64,000 nt of DNA from NCBI GenBank assembly GCA_030142905.1, contig JASJOG010000008.1, positions 3,614,501 to 3,678,500 on the forward strand. Direction: 5' to 3'. The stretch is from Heliopora coerulea (taxonomy: Eukaryota > Cnidaria > Anthozoa > Scleralcyonacea > Helioporidae). This document shows, piece after piece, positions 11,501 to 23,500 of the stretch. A program made the position numbers and the translations under genes. A model generated the notes under the pieces. That model saw only the letters and a program-made list of their open reading frames with translations. It was not told the DNA's origin and searched no databases. The first letter of the stretch is position 1; every line of letters starts with the position of its first letter.

Positions 11501-14500
11501 ACGAAGGATCAATTGCTGATAGGTAAGGCAATACTTCGAGACTGTAAGAGGAGAAATAAGAACCTGGCCATGGCGTGAGTAGATTATCGGAAGGCGTATG
11601 ACCTTGTCCCCCACAGTTGCATATTGGAGTGTATGAGGATGTTTGGAATTGCTAAGAATGTAACCGAATTTATGAAGAGAAGTATGGCAACATGGAAAAC
11701 ACAACTAAGCTCTGCAGGGACAGTGCCAGGAGAGGTGAATATAAAAAGAGGAATTTTTCAGGGGGGATGGTCTTTCACCTCTTCTTTTCGTCTTATGCAT
11801 GATACCGCTTACACTACTGCTGAGAAAAACTGGAATGGGATATGAATCGTGTGAGAGAAAGCTGAAAATCAACCATTTGCTTTTCATGAACGATATCAAG
11901 CTGTTTGGCAAGAGTCAGAATCAAATTGATTCATTGGTGAATACAGTGTATCTTTTTAGTAGTGATATAGGTATGGAGTTTGGTATTGGGAAGTGTGGCG
12001 TATTGGTGATGCAAAGAGGCAAGGTGACTGAAACTGGCGGGATAGAGCTACTTGATGGACAGGTGATGAAGGACATAGAAGAGAATGGTTACAAATACCT
12101 TGGAGGTTGAAATGAAGGAAGCATTTACAACTGAGTACTACAGGAGATTGGGGCTGGTGTTGGACTCGAAATTGAATAACGAAATTGCAGTTTTACGATA
12201 TGGAGCGGGTATATTGAAGTGGGCATAGGATGAGGTCAAAGAATTGGACAGGAAAACCAGGAAGAAAATGACGATGTCTGGAGCATTTAATTTGAACAGT
12301 GATGTAGATAGACTGTATATACCAAGAAACAAAGGAGGGAGGGGACTCATTGGATGCGAGTATTGCATAAGAAGTGAGGAAAATGGACTAGGATGGTATA
12401 TAAAAAACAGTGAAGAACAATTTTTCAATGGAGTGAGACAAGTAGGGATAATAGACACAGAAAACTGCAAGAGTAAAGAAGAATTCAAACAGAACGTCAA
12501 AGAAGACAAGATGGGAGTATGGAGAGAGAAAAGAATGCATGGCCAATTTGTGCGGGATATGGAAAAAGAGCAACACAGACATAGGATTGATAAAGAAGAG
12601 ACATGGACCTGGATGAAGAAATCTGACTTGAAAATTGGAACGGAGGCCTTTATCTGTGCAGCCCAAGAACAGACATTGCGCACTAAGTATATTAAATACA
12701 AAATTGACCACACAGGAGATTCTCCATTGTGTAGATTATGTGGTGCAGCAGGGGAAACTGTGGCCCACATAGTTAGTGCATGAACCCTTTTGGCACAGAA
12801 GGAGTACAAGCGGAGGTACGACAATGTTGCACGCATAGTACATTGGGAATTGTGTAGGAAGTTTGGGCTGGAAAGATCTCAGAAATGGTACTAGCATAAG
12901 CCTAAGGTAGTGCTGGAAAATGCATAAGTGAAGCTCCTTTGGGACTTCAGTATCCAATGTGATGAGAATATCATAGCAAGAAGATCAGATCTGATACTAG
13001 TAGAAAAAGAAAGAAAACAGTGCTTCTGATTGACATAGCAGTACCAGGAGATGACAAGGTTGCAGAGAAGGAAAACGAGAAGGAAGATAAATATCAGCCA
13101 CTGAAATATGAAATAATGCAGATTTGGGAAATGAACAAAATGGAGGTTATTGCAATTGTTGTTGGAGCCCTTGGTGTGGTAACAAAGAAGATCCAAAAGT
13201 GGTTCTTAAAGATTGGTGTGGAAATTCGAACTGAGTTGCTGCAAAAGACTGCACTCTTAGGGAACAGTCAGAATTTTGAGAAAGGTACTACAAGTGTAGT
13301 AAGAAGTGTAAACTGCAAGACCCTTGGTCATTTGTTATGACCCGCTCCTGCATGTTAGTTTTGACGACATAAGATCTGTCTGAGTTTGAGGAAAATAATA
13401 ATAATAATAATAAGGAGGACTAAAGATCAGCTGCTGATTGACAGAATGGTTTTGCAACACTGTAAGTAAACACATACGAGTTTGGCAATGGCATGGGTGG
13501 ACTACACAAAAGCCTATGACGTAGTCCGCATAGTTGGATAATAGAATGTCTCGAATTCTTCTAAATTGCTGACAACATCAAGCAATTCCTTACAAGAAGT
13601 ATGACAAAATGGCAGATACAACTAACATCACCAGGTGAATCGCTGGGGAAAGTTAGTATCAGAAGAGGCATCTTCCAAGGAAATAGTTTATCACCATTGC
13701 TGTTGGTAATCTGCATGGTACCGTTGACATTAGTATTGAGAAAACTAAAAGAAGGCTATACCATGGGACAAACAAGAATGAGCCATATGCTCTTTATGGA
13801 TGATTTGAAGTTGTTTGGGATAAGTGAGGGACAAATAGAATCACTTGTAAACACAGTACATGCAGTCAGTGACGATATCGGTATGGAGTTTGGGATAAAG
13901 AAATGTGGTGTACTGATTATGAAGAGAGGGAAGGTAATGACGCGTGAAGGCATCGAGCTCCGAAATAGTGTGACCATGTAGGAGGTGGAAAGTGAGGGAT
14001 ATAGATAGTTGGCGATCTTAGAACTGGATAAAATAAAAGACAGAGAAATGAAAGAACAGTTTGGACAGAAGGACTCGCAAGATGATGATTATGTATGGAG
14101 CCTTACATCCCAAAAGTGATGTCAACAGGATATACTTACCTAGAGCAAGAGGAGGACGTGGCTTAATAAGTTGCGAAAGGTGCATTCGTAGTGAAGAGAA
14201 TAACATGGGGTGGTATGTGAGGAACAGTATTGAGCCGTTGCTGGAAACAGTGAAATCTGCTAGAATTGTAGATGTGGTGAATTGTGTTAAACCCGAGGAA
14301 TTCAAAACGAAACGTGTGGAAGATAGAGAGAAATCCTGGAGGGAAAAAAAGATGTATGGACAATTCCTGAGGGAGCTGGAAGAAACAGATGTAGATAAAG
14401 ATAGAACTTGGAACTGGATAAAAATGTCAGATTTAAAGGCAGGAACAGAAGCGCTGATTGGGTTGGATATATTATGCTCGAAAATATGGCTATTATGCCC

Positions 14501-17500
14501 GGAGGCAGTGCTCGTTAAAACAACCTATTATGCTCGTGAAACAAACTGTTATGCTCGAATTATGCTCGAGGAAAATTCAATTCCGATAGGTACAAAAAGT
14601 AGTACATTCGGGGTCAAAAATACTCAAACATAAAAAAATGAGCCACACATAAGTACATAACACATGTAATTGAATCTGGTAACTGGCAAGTGGTAACACC
14701 TTAATTTAAGCTATCAAATAACTAACAACTGGAAGTCTGCCTCATGGCATTCATGTTCACGTAAATCATGTTTGTTTTATTAGTGCTCGGGACCCTGGCG
14801 GCCCAGCCCGAACTCCCTCTTCTTCCAAATTTTTCTCGTTCTCTAGACTCTAGCCCAAAGGCTTTGGCATTATTCTTAAAATTTAATGCTCGAAAACGGC
14901 CTATTATGCCGACAATGCCCGAAAGTGCATATTATGTTCCTGAAACCCTATTATGCTTGAAATTATGCCGGCATAATATATCCAAGCTCAGCGCTGATTT
15001 TTGCTGCTCAGGAGCAGGTCCTGAGAACCAATTATGTGAAGTTTCATGCTGACAAAACTATAGTGTCTCCATTATGCCGAACGTGTAATGAAAAGGGTGA
15101 GAGTGTGAGTCACTAGGTAAGTGAATGAAGTAAACTTGCGCAGAGAGAGTATAAAAGGAGACACGACAATGTAGCCAGAATCATTCACTGGGAACTGTGT
15201 AGATTGTATGAATTGGATAGAGCAGATAAATGCTTCGAACACCAACAAAGCAGTGTACAAGAAACGGACAGAACTAAAGTGCTGTGGGATTTCAACATAC
15301 AATGTGACCATATAATCGAAGCGAGAAGACCAGACAGTGATTGTGGAGAAGGAAGAGAAAATGTGTAAAATCATTGATATTGCAATACCAGGGGATAGTA
15401 GAATGGCAGAAAAGGAAAGAGAGAAAGTAGAGAAATACCAGGACTTGAAGCGAGAAATAGCAAGGACATGGTCCATGAGAAAAGTGGAAGTGATACCAAT
15501 TGTAAAGTCATCGTCAGACCAACTGATAAGCAAACGAACTGCTGTCTATATAAATACATGCCTAGGAGGATGTCATCGCCTATTAACTATGAATTAATCA
15601 AAGATGACAGTTAACAATCTGGTAATTGGATATTTACATAATGAAAAAAATCTTAGGAGAAGAGTGAACGTTCTTTGCTGGCTTCTAAACCACTGTTCAT
15701 CTCGGGCTTATTTAGTTTCTTTACAAGTGCTTCTAAGATAAGTGACTGGTTGGGATTATTAGATTTACAAGAGCGAATAATCTTACAATTACTAAAGATA
15801 AGATTTGTCGCATCAGTTGACACGTGAAAGGAGGTGTTAAGATTATCATTAAGGACGTTGAAATCAGCGATGTGTTGTGCGTAAGAACAATTAAGAAAAT
15901 GGTGTGCTACAGCACTTGTGTGGAGTTGAGTGGACTGTTCATTAAGACAGGTTTGAAGGCAGCGTTCAGTTTTTGAAACCTCAGCATATGAAGTCTGAGG
16001 AAAGAAAGTGTAAGAATGGCTAGAAGGACAAAACGCTGAGATAAGACAAAACGTCAAGACTGTGACTGCAAAGACAGAGAACGCCAAGACCTAGAACCAC
16101 TAGACTCAGAATGGCAAGACAAAGAACGACGACAAAGAGAACAATATTGCTAACGGCAAGGCCAGCAACTGCAAGACCGAGAATCGCGAGATCGATGACA
16201 GTGAGAAAAAGAACGGCAAAGCAGAGAACAGTGGGACGATGAATGGTAAGAACAGACAACCGTAAGTCAGAGAATGACCCAGACAGTAAACGGCTGGAAA
16301 GAACGGCATTGGAGAGATGGGCATAGCAGAGAAGAGCAGGTCAGAAACGAATAAAGGCCAGACATCAACAGGCGAGACTTGCAACGACTTGACTAAGAAA
16401 GGCAGAACATAGGACGAAAAAGAAAACATGGTAGTGAACGGCAAGACCGAGAAGGGCGAAAAGGAGAACGGCAAGACGGAAAACGGTAGGAATATAGAAC
16501 GGCAAGACAGAGCATGGCATGATGAAAGATGGCAAGGCAGTGACTGGCAGGACAGAGAAAGGTGAAACTGCATGTCTACGGGAAGACAGAGAACAGCTTG
16601 ATAGCCACCGACAATGCAATGACCGCAAAGACAAAGAACAGCAAGATCAAGAAGGACTAGACTAAGAATGGCTAGACAGTGAACGACAAAATGAGAACGA
16701 GACAGTGAATGGCTAGACCAAAAACGGTAAGAAATCAGAACGGCAAGAATAAAGAACGACCCGACAAAGAACGGCAAGATTTCGGACAAGTCACATTCAA
16801 GGACTAAAATGTAGTTTCGATGTCTTAGGTAGAACGAATTTAATGGTAAACGTGAAAAATTATTTTTAATTAAAGCAGTCGCAGAACCACGTAAATTAAA
16901 AGCCTATTAATCATGGACCTTAAAGACCTCACAGGGTGTACGAAATTTATAATTTAAAGTCCATAGTCTTTCTTTCCGCGATATACTGAAATGCTGTCAC
17001 GTTATAAAATGCTCAAGGGCCCTTGCAGCTCTATATTTTCACTTGGGGTTCGTGGCGCTAATCCACCCCATCTATCCTGTTACTTTTTGTTCTGAAAAAA
17101 AGGAGGAATAACATTACTTATGGAGTTGTAGGAATTTCACGAACCAGCAGCGTACTTTGGTTAGGAAAGGGGTATTACTTCTCTTAATCAAACAAATACA
17201 GTATTTCCTCTCGTTGAAAATTTCCGACCATTACTCTCTAGGACGATGTGCAAAAGCATATTCCATAACAATAAGAGTGTAGGAACTGAGTTAAGGTAGA
17301 TGTGAGGGCGGGGAATTCTTCAATAACAACACCCAAGTTAAGCCACTCATAGCTCAAAAGCTTTCTGAACTGGCAATTATTTGGTCCTTTTTACTAACCA
17401 GTGATGTACGTAGTTCAGTTTTATAGCCTTTTTTAGAAAATCCAGTTTTTCATTGTCACCAGAGTTACCCTTCTTGTACAGCTTGGTATCACACACTTTT

Positions 17501-20500
17501 TCACAACTCTTTACTTTATTGAATGTTATCTAAAATAATAAACACTGTTAATACAGTTGTTACTTTTAATTTTATTATGATTACTATTGATAATTGTTAT
17601 TACTCACTTTTATTTTTTCTCAAGCACTCTTAAGTAAATATTATTAAATTACTATTACTGCTGTTTCTATTATTATTATTATGAGTAATATATTAATATT
17701 ATTAATATTACAATCACTATCACCCTTAATATCGCCATTATGACTGTTATTGACGTTGATGTTATTTCCATTAGTATCAATATGAGTATCAATATCAATA
17801 CTATTATTGTTAGCATATAACTCGCAGGTGAATAGTGTTATTTGCGCAATCTGATTGGCTCTTCCATCTCGGACAAGATGGCTCTTCGTTCATGTTTATT
17901 TGTTTTTTTGTTTGTTTGTTTTTTGTTTCAGTTACGGAGGAAGTTTGATTTTTTTGGGGGTTTTTTGGGTTTTTTTGGGTTTGTTTTTTTTTTTTTTAAT
18001 AAACGAAGCCGCAGTGGGATACAATACCTAAAAAGCAAATACTTTTCATCGTTAAATGCACTCAGGATGTGTTCAAAAAGCTTTGTTTACAAATTGCGAA
18101 CGGGAGACAAGTCGACCTTCCGTAACATTGTTTTGATAATTTAAAAATATGTAATACGCAAAAACAATTATGTGACGTATATGCTAAAACAATTATTCAC
18201 CTTCAGTGTCGGTGAATAATTGTTAACTATTACTATTAATATTACTACTCGTACTATTACTATTTATCACTATTAACTACGACTATGACTAAGACTGCTA
18301 TCGTCTATGCTATGACTAAGATTATCACTATCAACATCATTATTACTATCTCTGTATGACCTAATACGGAGTATCCAATCGCAATTTGTAAAAAGATAAA
18401 AGGAAGACTGACAGATTAAGCAAAACTGCGAGCTTTGTGAGCCTACTAGTCAAATCTATGACAAGTGAATCCTCAAGACACTGACAGAAAGATCTTTATT
18501 GAGTTTAGAATGACAGTCAAGAACATGATCTGTTTGCCATGAGACCACATCACAAACATCAAACAATACCAACACGAATATCCGAAAAACAGTATTTATC
18601 TCATGCAAAATACTTTCCTCCGAGGTAAAATTTCGTGTTAAACACGGAGCGATCGCATAAGAAGAGGCTGAGTTTCTCAGCCTGTCAATTATGATTAAGG
18701 AAAGGTCGCATGTTATTGGTCAATTGAGTTGAGACTAATTTCGGGTGGACGGATATCACGTTCAATTGAGGAGAATATAGGAGGTGAATTTGTTTGCAAC
18801 GACGTTGCTGCCTGGATAATATTTTGCGCCTGTTGGCCATTCGAACTGTTTTAACTGAGCAAACAATCCAAGAGCAATTCCATCACTTGAATATTTCCTG
18901 CCGGTTTTCCGTTGGACAGCAACTGATTCCTCACGGTGTTGATCTTTTTACGTACTTCTACCAAGCGCCCTTCCTCATCGCGTTTCACTTCCATTTTGAA
19001 GCCGTAGTAGGCCTTGCTCTCTTTAATTGCACTTTTATTCTTCTGGTAGTAGGCTTTATTACGATCATAATTGCTAAGCCCCGCAGAACGCGGACTTGTG
19101 CTTTGCGCAGAGGTAGAAGTCCGAGCTGTTGGATGAAAGCGACCGAGCATATTTGCCACAAATGAATTTGAAAGTGGCGCCAGGTTTTGTTTATGTTTAT
19201 AATATTACAAGCTTCAAGTATTCGCCAAAAAGAATACAGATGGCTATGACACATCGCGGACGTAATAAAATGTGAATCGTGCTCAAACACTGCGCGGGTA
19301 GGATGACTATAAGTGAATGAAGATGCGCGCAGGACGTCTCGAATGATTATAATACGACGTATAACAACCAGAAAAATCAGTAAATGTGGCATGTTCAGCC
19401 ATTTATTGCTTTATATATTGTTTAGCTGTATTTTAAAAACACATTTTAAAAGTATTTCCGTAAGCTTTAGGCTCTAGGACACGCTTGTGTAGCTCTAGGC
19501 TGTCCAGTTCAGTCACGCTTCAAAGTGTCCGCCATTTTGAAACATGCAACCGCCATACGAAGCCAGAAATGTGAGAGGAGCTTACCCTTTTATAGCGTCG
19601 CTCCGTGTTTAAGGTAGAAATAATAGAGAAAATGTCGAAAGTATAGAAAGATGTCATTTTTCGATTTGAAAACAAATTAATCTTTTTATATCAATGCAAA
19701 CCATTGCAAAACTAAGAAGGTGAGTGAGGTTTTCGTTCACTTATTACTCACCGGTCTCATCAAACCTTTTATGCGTTTTCTGCTAAGTAAATTCTTCACC
19801 AAACTTGTCTCTTTAGAACGTTATAGTTTCGCAACATTTCAATATTTTCCCTTCAGATTTCTGTCAGTTACGGCATACACATCCTTCTACAAAAATCTGT
19901 TGGCAATTTCTGTAATCCAGCTTCGTTCAGTCTTTCCTACAAGACTGGCATGTCGCAGTAAATCGACCATCTTCCCGATTCAAAATACAATTAAACCCGA
20001 AATACTTAACATAACGAAAATCGCAGACAAACAATTCTCAACCGCAAATTAAATTAAACGGTCTTTAAAATTATATATATGTTTGCTATTCATCATCTAC
20101 AGTTCATTAGATTTGACGTACAATATGTGTTGATGGCATCAGCTGGGGGCATGGTGCATGTTATTTTACGTAGAAATAGTATAATCCCTCCAGACATTAT
20201 CAACTTGTTTAAGACCGGGTAAATAGATAGAATCATAGCAAAATTTGACCGTCATTACGCTAAGTCGAAATATTTACAGCTACTTCCCTGCAATTTCACA
20301 GACGTTTCTAAAATACATAGTTGCTTAGTTACCGGGAAAATACGGGGGAAAAATTAGTTACTTAGTTGTGCATAGCCTGCCTCATATCCAGGTTTTAATC
20401 TCTGCAACCCCAGTGCGCAGCGCGAAGACTATGGTAAAGACCCTGATCCAGGCTCGTCCCACAACGTAATAACGACAAGGAAAATCCATAAATCAACTCA

Positions 20501-23500
20501 ACTCCAACCGTGAATAAAGAAAAATCCAGTTTAAATTATTTTATTATCAGCTAGGCCAAAAAAAAAAAAAAAATACCAGGGTTTTCGGTTCCCCAACCCT
20601 ACCTAGTGAATTTTGCACAGAGCCTGGGCCCCAGTTGCAGCATAACTTGCATCTTGGGATAACAATTATGGCGGTCGATCCTGGAAGTCCGCTGAAAATA
20701 AGTTTGAATGAATATTACTGTCACGCATGAACACCAAAAAAAAAAGTTAAAAAAAAGAAACCCAACTTACCCTACCTACGTTTTTGCAACAAGAAATAGG
20801 AAACTCTGGCATTATTTTTTTTATTTTGGCCTTGTCGCTGGCCAGAAGCGAGCATTCAAAGTTTTAGAGTGATAACGTTACAACATGAACAGATTACGCT
20901 AGAAATATGTCAATACATCGATATTTTGTAAACTATACGTATCTTCATAGCCATGAAATCTGTAAGCAATGGCAAATGTCATACTTGTAGAATCTACTGG
21001 GGATTCTTCATTACTCAGAGCATACTTTCAAACGAATTAGAACAAGGAGTTCGATTTTTCCCTCTCATAGGAACGTTAACACAAAATTATTTTGGAAAAG
21101 AAGAATAACGGGCAAAATATTGGGTTGACTTCAATAATCGAACACTTCGTGGCATGTTATTCAGTAGGGACCTTACGATGATCTACGACGACGTCCTTTA
21201 AAATTTCGGCATTTAATGAAACCACGGCGTCTTGACCACCATTCTTTATACTTACGCGTAATTTTATAACTACTAAAACGCTTCAATCCTCTTAAAGCCA
21301 ATGCAGACTGGGGTTGAGTTCAATCTTAACTAACAGGTTTTTTTCACTCCTCGAGCTGACGTCTTCCTTAAAACGTGAAAATAGTCCGGATACCGTTGTA
21401 TGCATAACAACGACGGTGTTGACGATGCTTAGGAGAATAAAAATTATTCATTCTCTTTGTTTTGCATGAAGAATTTTTTTGTTTAAAGGACGTCGTCGTT
21501 CAAGTTGACGCCTTAGATCGTAAGGTCCCTAATGATCAACATGACACCTTGACGACAACGCCACAGCTGTTCACTGACCGAATATTGATTTATGACTTCA
21601 GTAGTGATTTACTGGAAAATCATGATGTTTCTATCTCTAAATCATCATTGAACAAAACTACTTTGAATATAGTGGGACATCGCTAATCGACAATATAGTG
21701 GGACATCGTTACAGTTAAACTGTGCGATGCCCACTTAAACTGTTTACATACAATAATGGAATGCAAAATTAAAACGAAAAATAAAAAAAAAAAGAAATAA
21801 TTAATTCTAGTGTACTTAGGAAAAGTGACGGATGGGCGGTAACACGGTATATAGTAGTATGGTTTTTAGTTTGGCATCATTTATATGCAGTATCATGAGG
21901 TACTACTATATGTACATTTGCATCTAAAATTTCGAGAAATTTCCTACAGGAAACTCGATTACTGACACGATTTTCCTATGAGGCAATTTCTTCTAAAAAT
22001 AATGATGTCACTTCTGTTGTCATTTTCATATCTAAAAACTCCGATTATCTCATTAGTCAAGCGAGGCATGAAACTTGACAAACTTACTGCAATTCTCGTG
22101 TCGTAAGTATTTAACGGTTATAACATAAATACATGTAGTTAGAAGTACTGTATACAACAATTTTCTTTATTGCAGACATGTTTCGGCAAACTTATGCCAT
22201 CTTCAGTACAGGGTATGAATAACTAACTAATTTACATTCGATATATGTTTATGCGATATGCTAATTAAAATGACAGGATAAGACAGGTCACACTGATAAT
22301 GAGAGATATTACAGCGCATCTATGACGCGATAACTACAAAAAAAAATTGAATACTGACAGAAGAGAAGTGGAAAGATTGCGAATGTGATGGACTATATTT
22401 TTGTGTTAAAATGATCGACTTAGTTTATAATCTATTACACTCGCAATCCTTCCGCTTCTCGTCTATCATATCCTGTTATTTTAATTAGTATATCGCATAA
22501 ACATGTATCGAATGTAAATTATTTAGTTATTTATACCCTGTACTGAAGATGGCATAAGTTTGCGGAAGCATGTCTAAGATAAAAAAATCAATACAATGTT
22601 TTCGACCATTGAGAAAAATAGTATTATATCACATGTAAAAGATACAATACTTTTACATGGAAAGATATTGGTTCAAAGATCCAATGAAAAGTCGAGGAGG
22701 ATATGCAATTAGATCAATCAGATATGTTATTAGATCAACCTCGTATTCAATTTGATCTGCCACTCGTGGAAGATCTAACTGAACACTCAAAGATAAATTC
22801 CAATGCATTATTCTCTATTTGTCGTATACTTCAAATTTGTGATTACACCGTACTTTGGTGCTCTCTAGAACACACGTAGTTAGACTTCTATTTAAAATCA
22901 ATGTAATTTCTTAGTAAAACTATACTGTACATACATTATACGGAGAAGGGCTGATCCGTTCACCAAATACAACCTAGAATACAAAACAGAAAACAAGAAA
23001 TTTCATTGCTATTGTTCTATGGCAATGATCTCAAATGTTTTGCTGAAGTTATTTGAGCTTTTAAATTTAGAAAAATCATAAGGCACGAAATTAAACTTTG
23101 TATCATCACTTGCGTCAATTTACATACCTGACCAAGATTCTCAGAAGGAATATCTTCTTTCAAAGAAGGACAAAAATCAAACCTAAGACAAGTGTGAAAA
23201 ATACAATTAGCTGTTGCAGTACAAAAGCACAAATTGAAGTTAACGAACATGTATTGCCAGCATGACCATTTGAAACCCAAAGTCATACCTGTACCTAAAC
23301 AACTTGGCAGCTGATTGTCTCAGATATAAATTAAATCAGGACAAACGAATATCACACACGCTAATAATCCTTGTCAGTTACCCAAGAGAAGATTCAAAAC
23401 ACATCATCTTTCCATATTGCAGTCCTAAGATACCTTGTTGATTTGCATAACTACTCTACAGTTACTAGATTCACACACAGCTAAAGGGGTGCTTTCACCC

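Larger units (their letters stand above)
9677..13412 (+). mobile_element. REL-endonuclease LINE (R4/Dong-like), copy 1
   Basis: Non-LTR retrotransposon lying between (TAA)n at 9643-9676 and (TAA)n at 13392-13412. Order: intact ORF1 (9940-10767), broken RT (11051-12110), a C-terminal domain with a zinc knuckle (12727-12783), and a restriction-enzyme-like endonuclease (about 12950-13290). This C-terminal endonuclease layout and TAA flanks fit the R4/Dong clade, known for inserting into TAA repeats. The clade name is inference. Located in intron 5 of gene A. Confidence 0.75.
13413..15510 (+). mobile_element. REL-endonuclease LINE, copy 2 (5'-truncated)
   Basis: Begins directly after the TAA repeat that ends copy 1, within the RT domain ([16 protein letters not shown] region), and runs in the same orientation to the endonuclease. 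It is a diverged member of the same family, not a recent duplicate of copy 1. It lacks the 5' half and the 3' end, and is interrupted by a 530-base DNA transposon at 14460-14989. Confidence 0.75.

Noticed and set aside
12138..12836. 232-residue minus-strand ORF
   Set aside because: Antisense of the LINE RT/endonuclease region; Ser/Phe/Leu-rich as expected from a complement of Lys/Glu-rich coding.
16106..16789. 227-residue minus-strand ORF rich in LPFSVLPF
   Set aside because: Translation of a degenerate minisatellite; no start or domain evidence.
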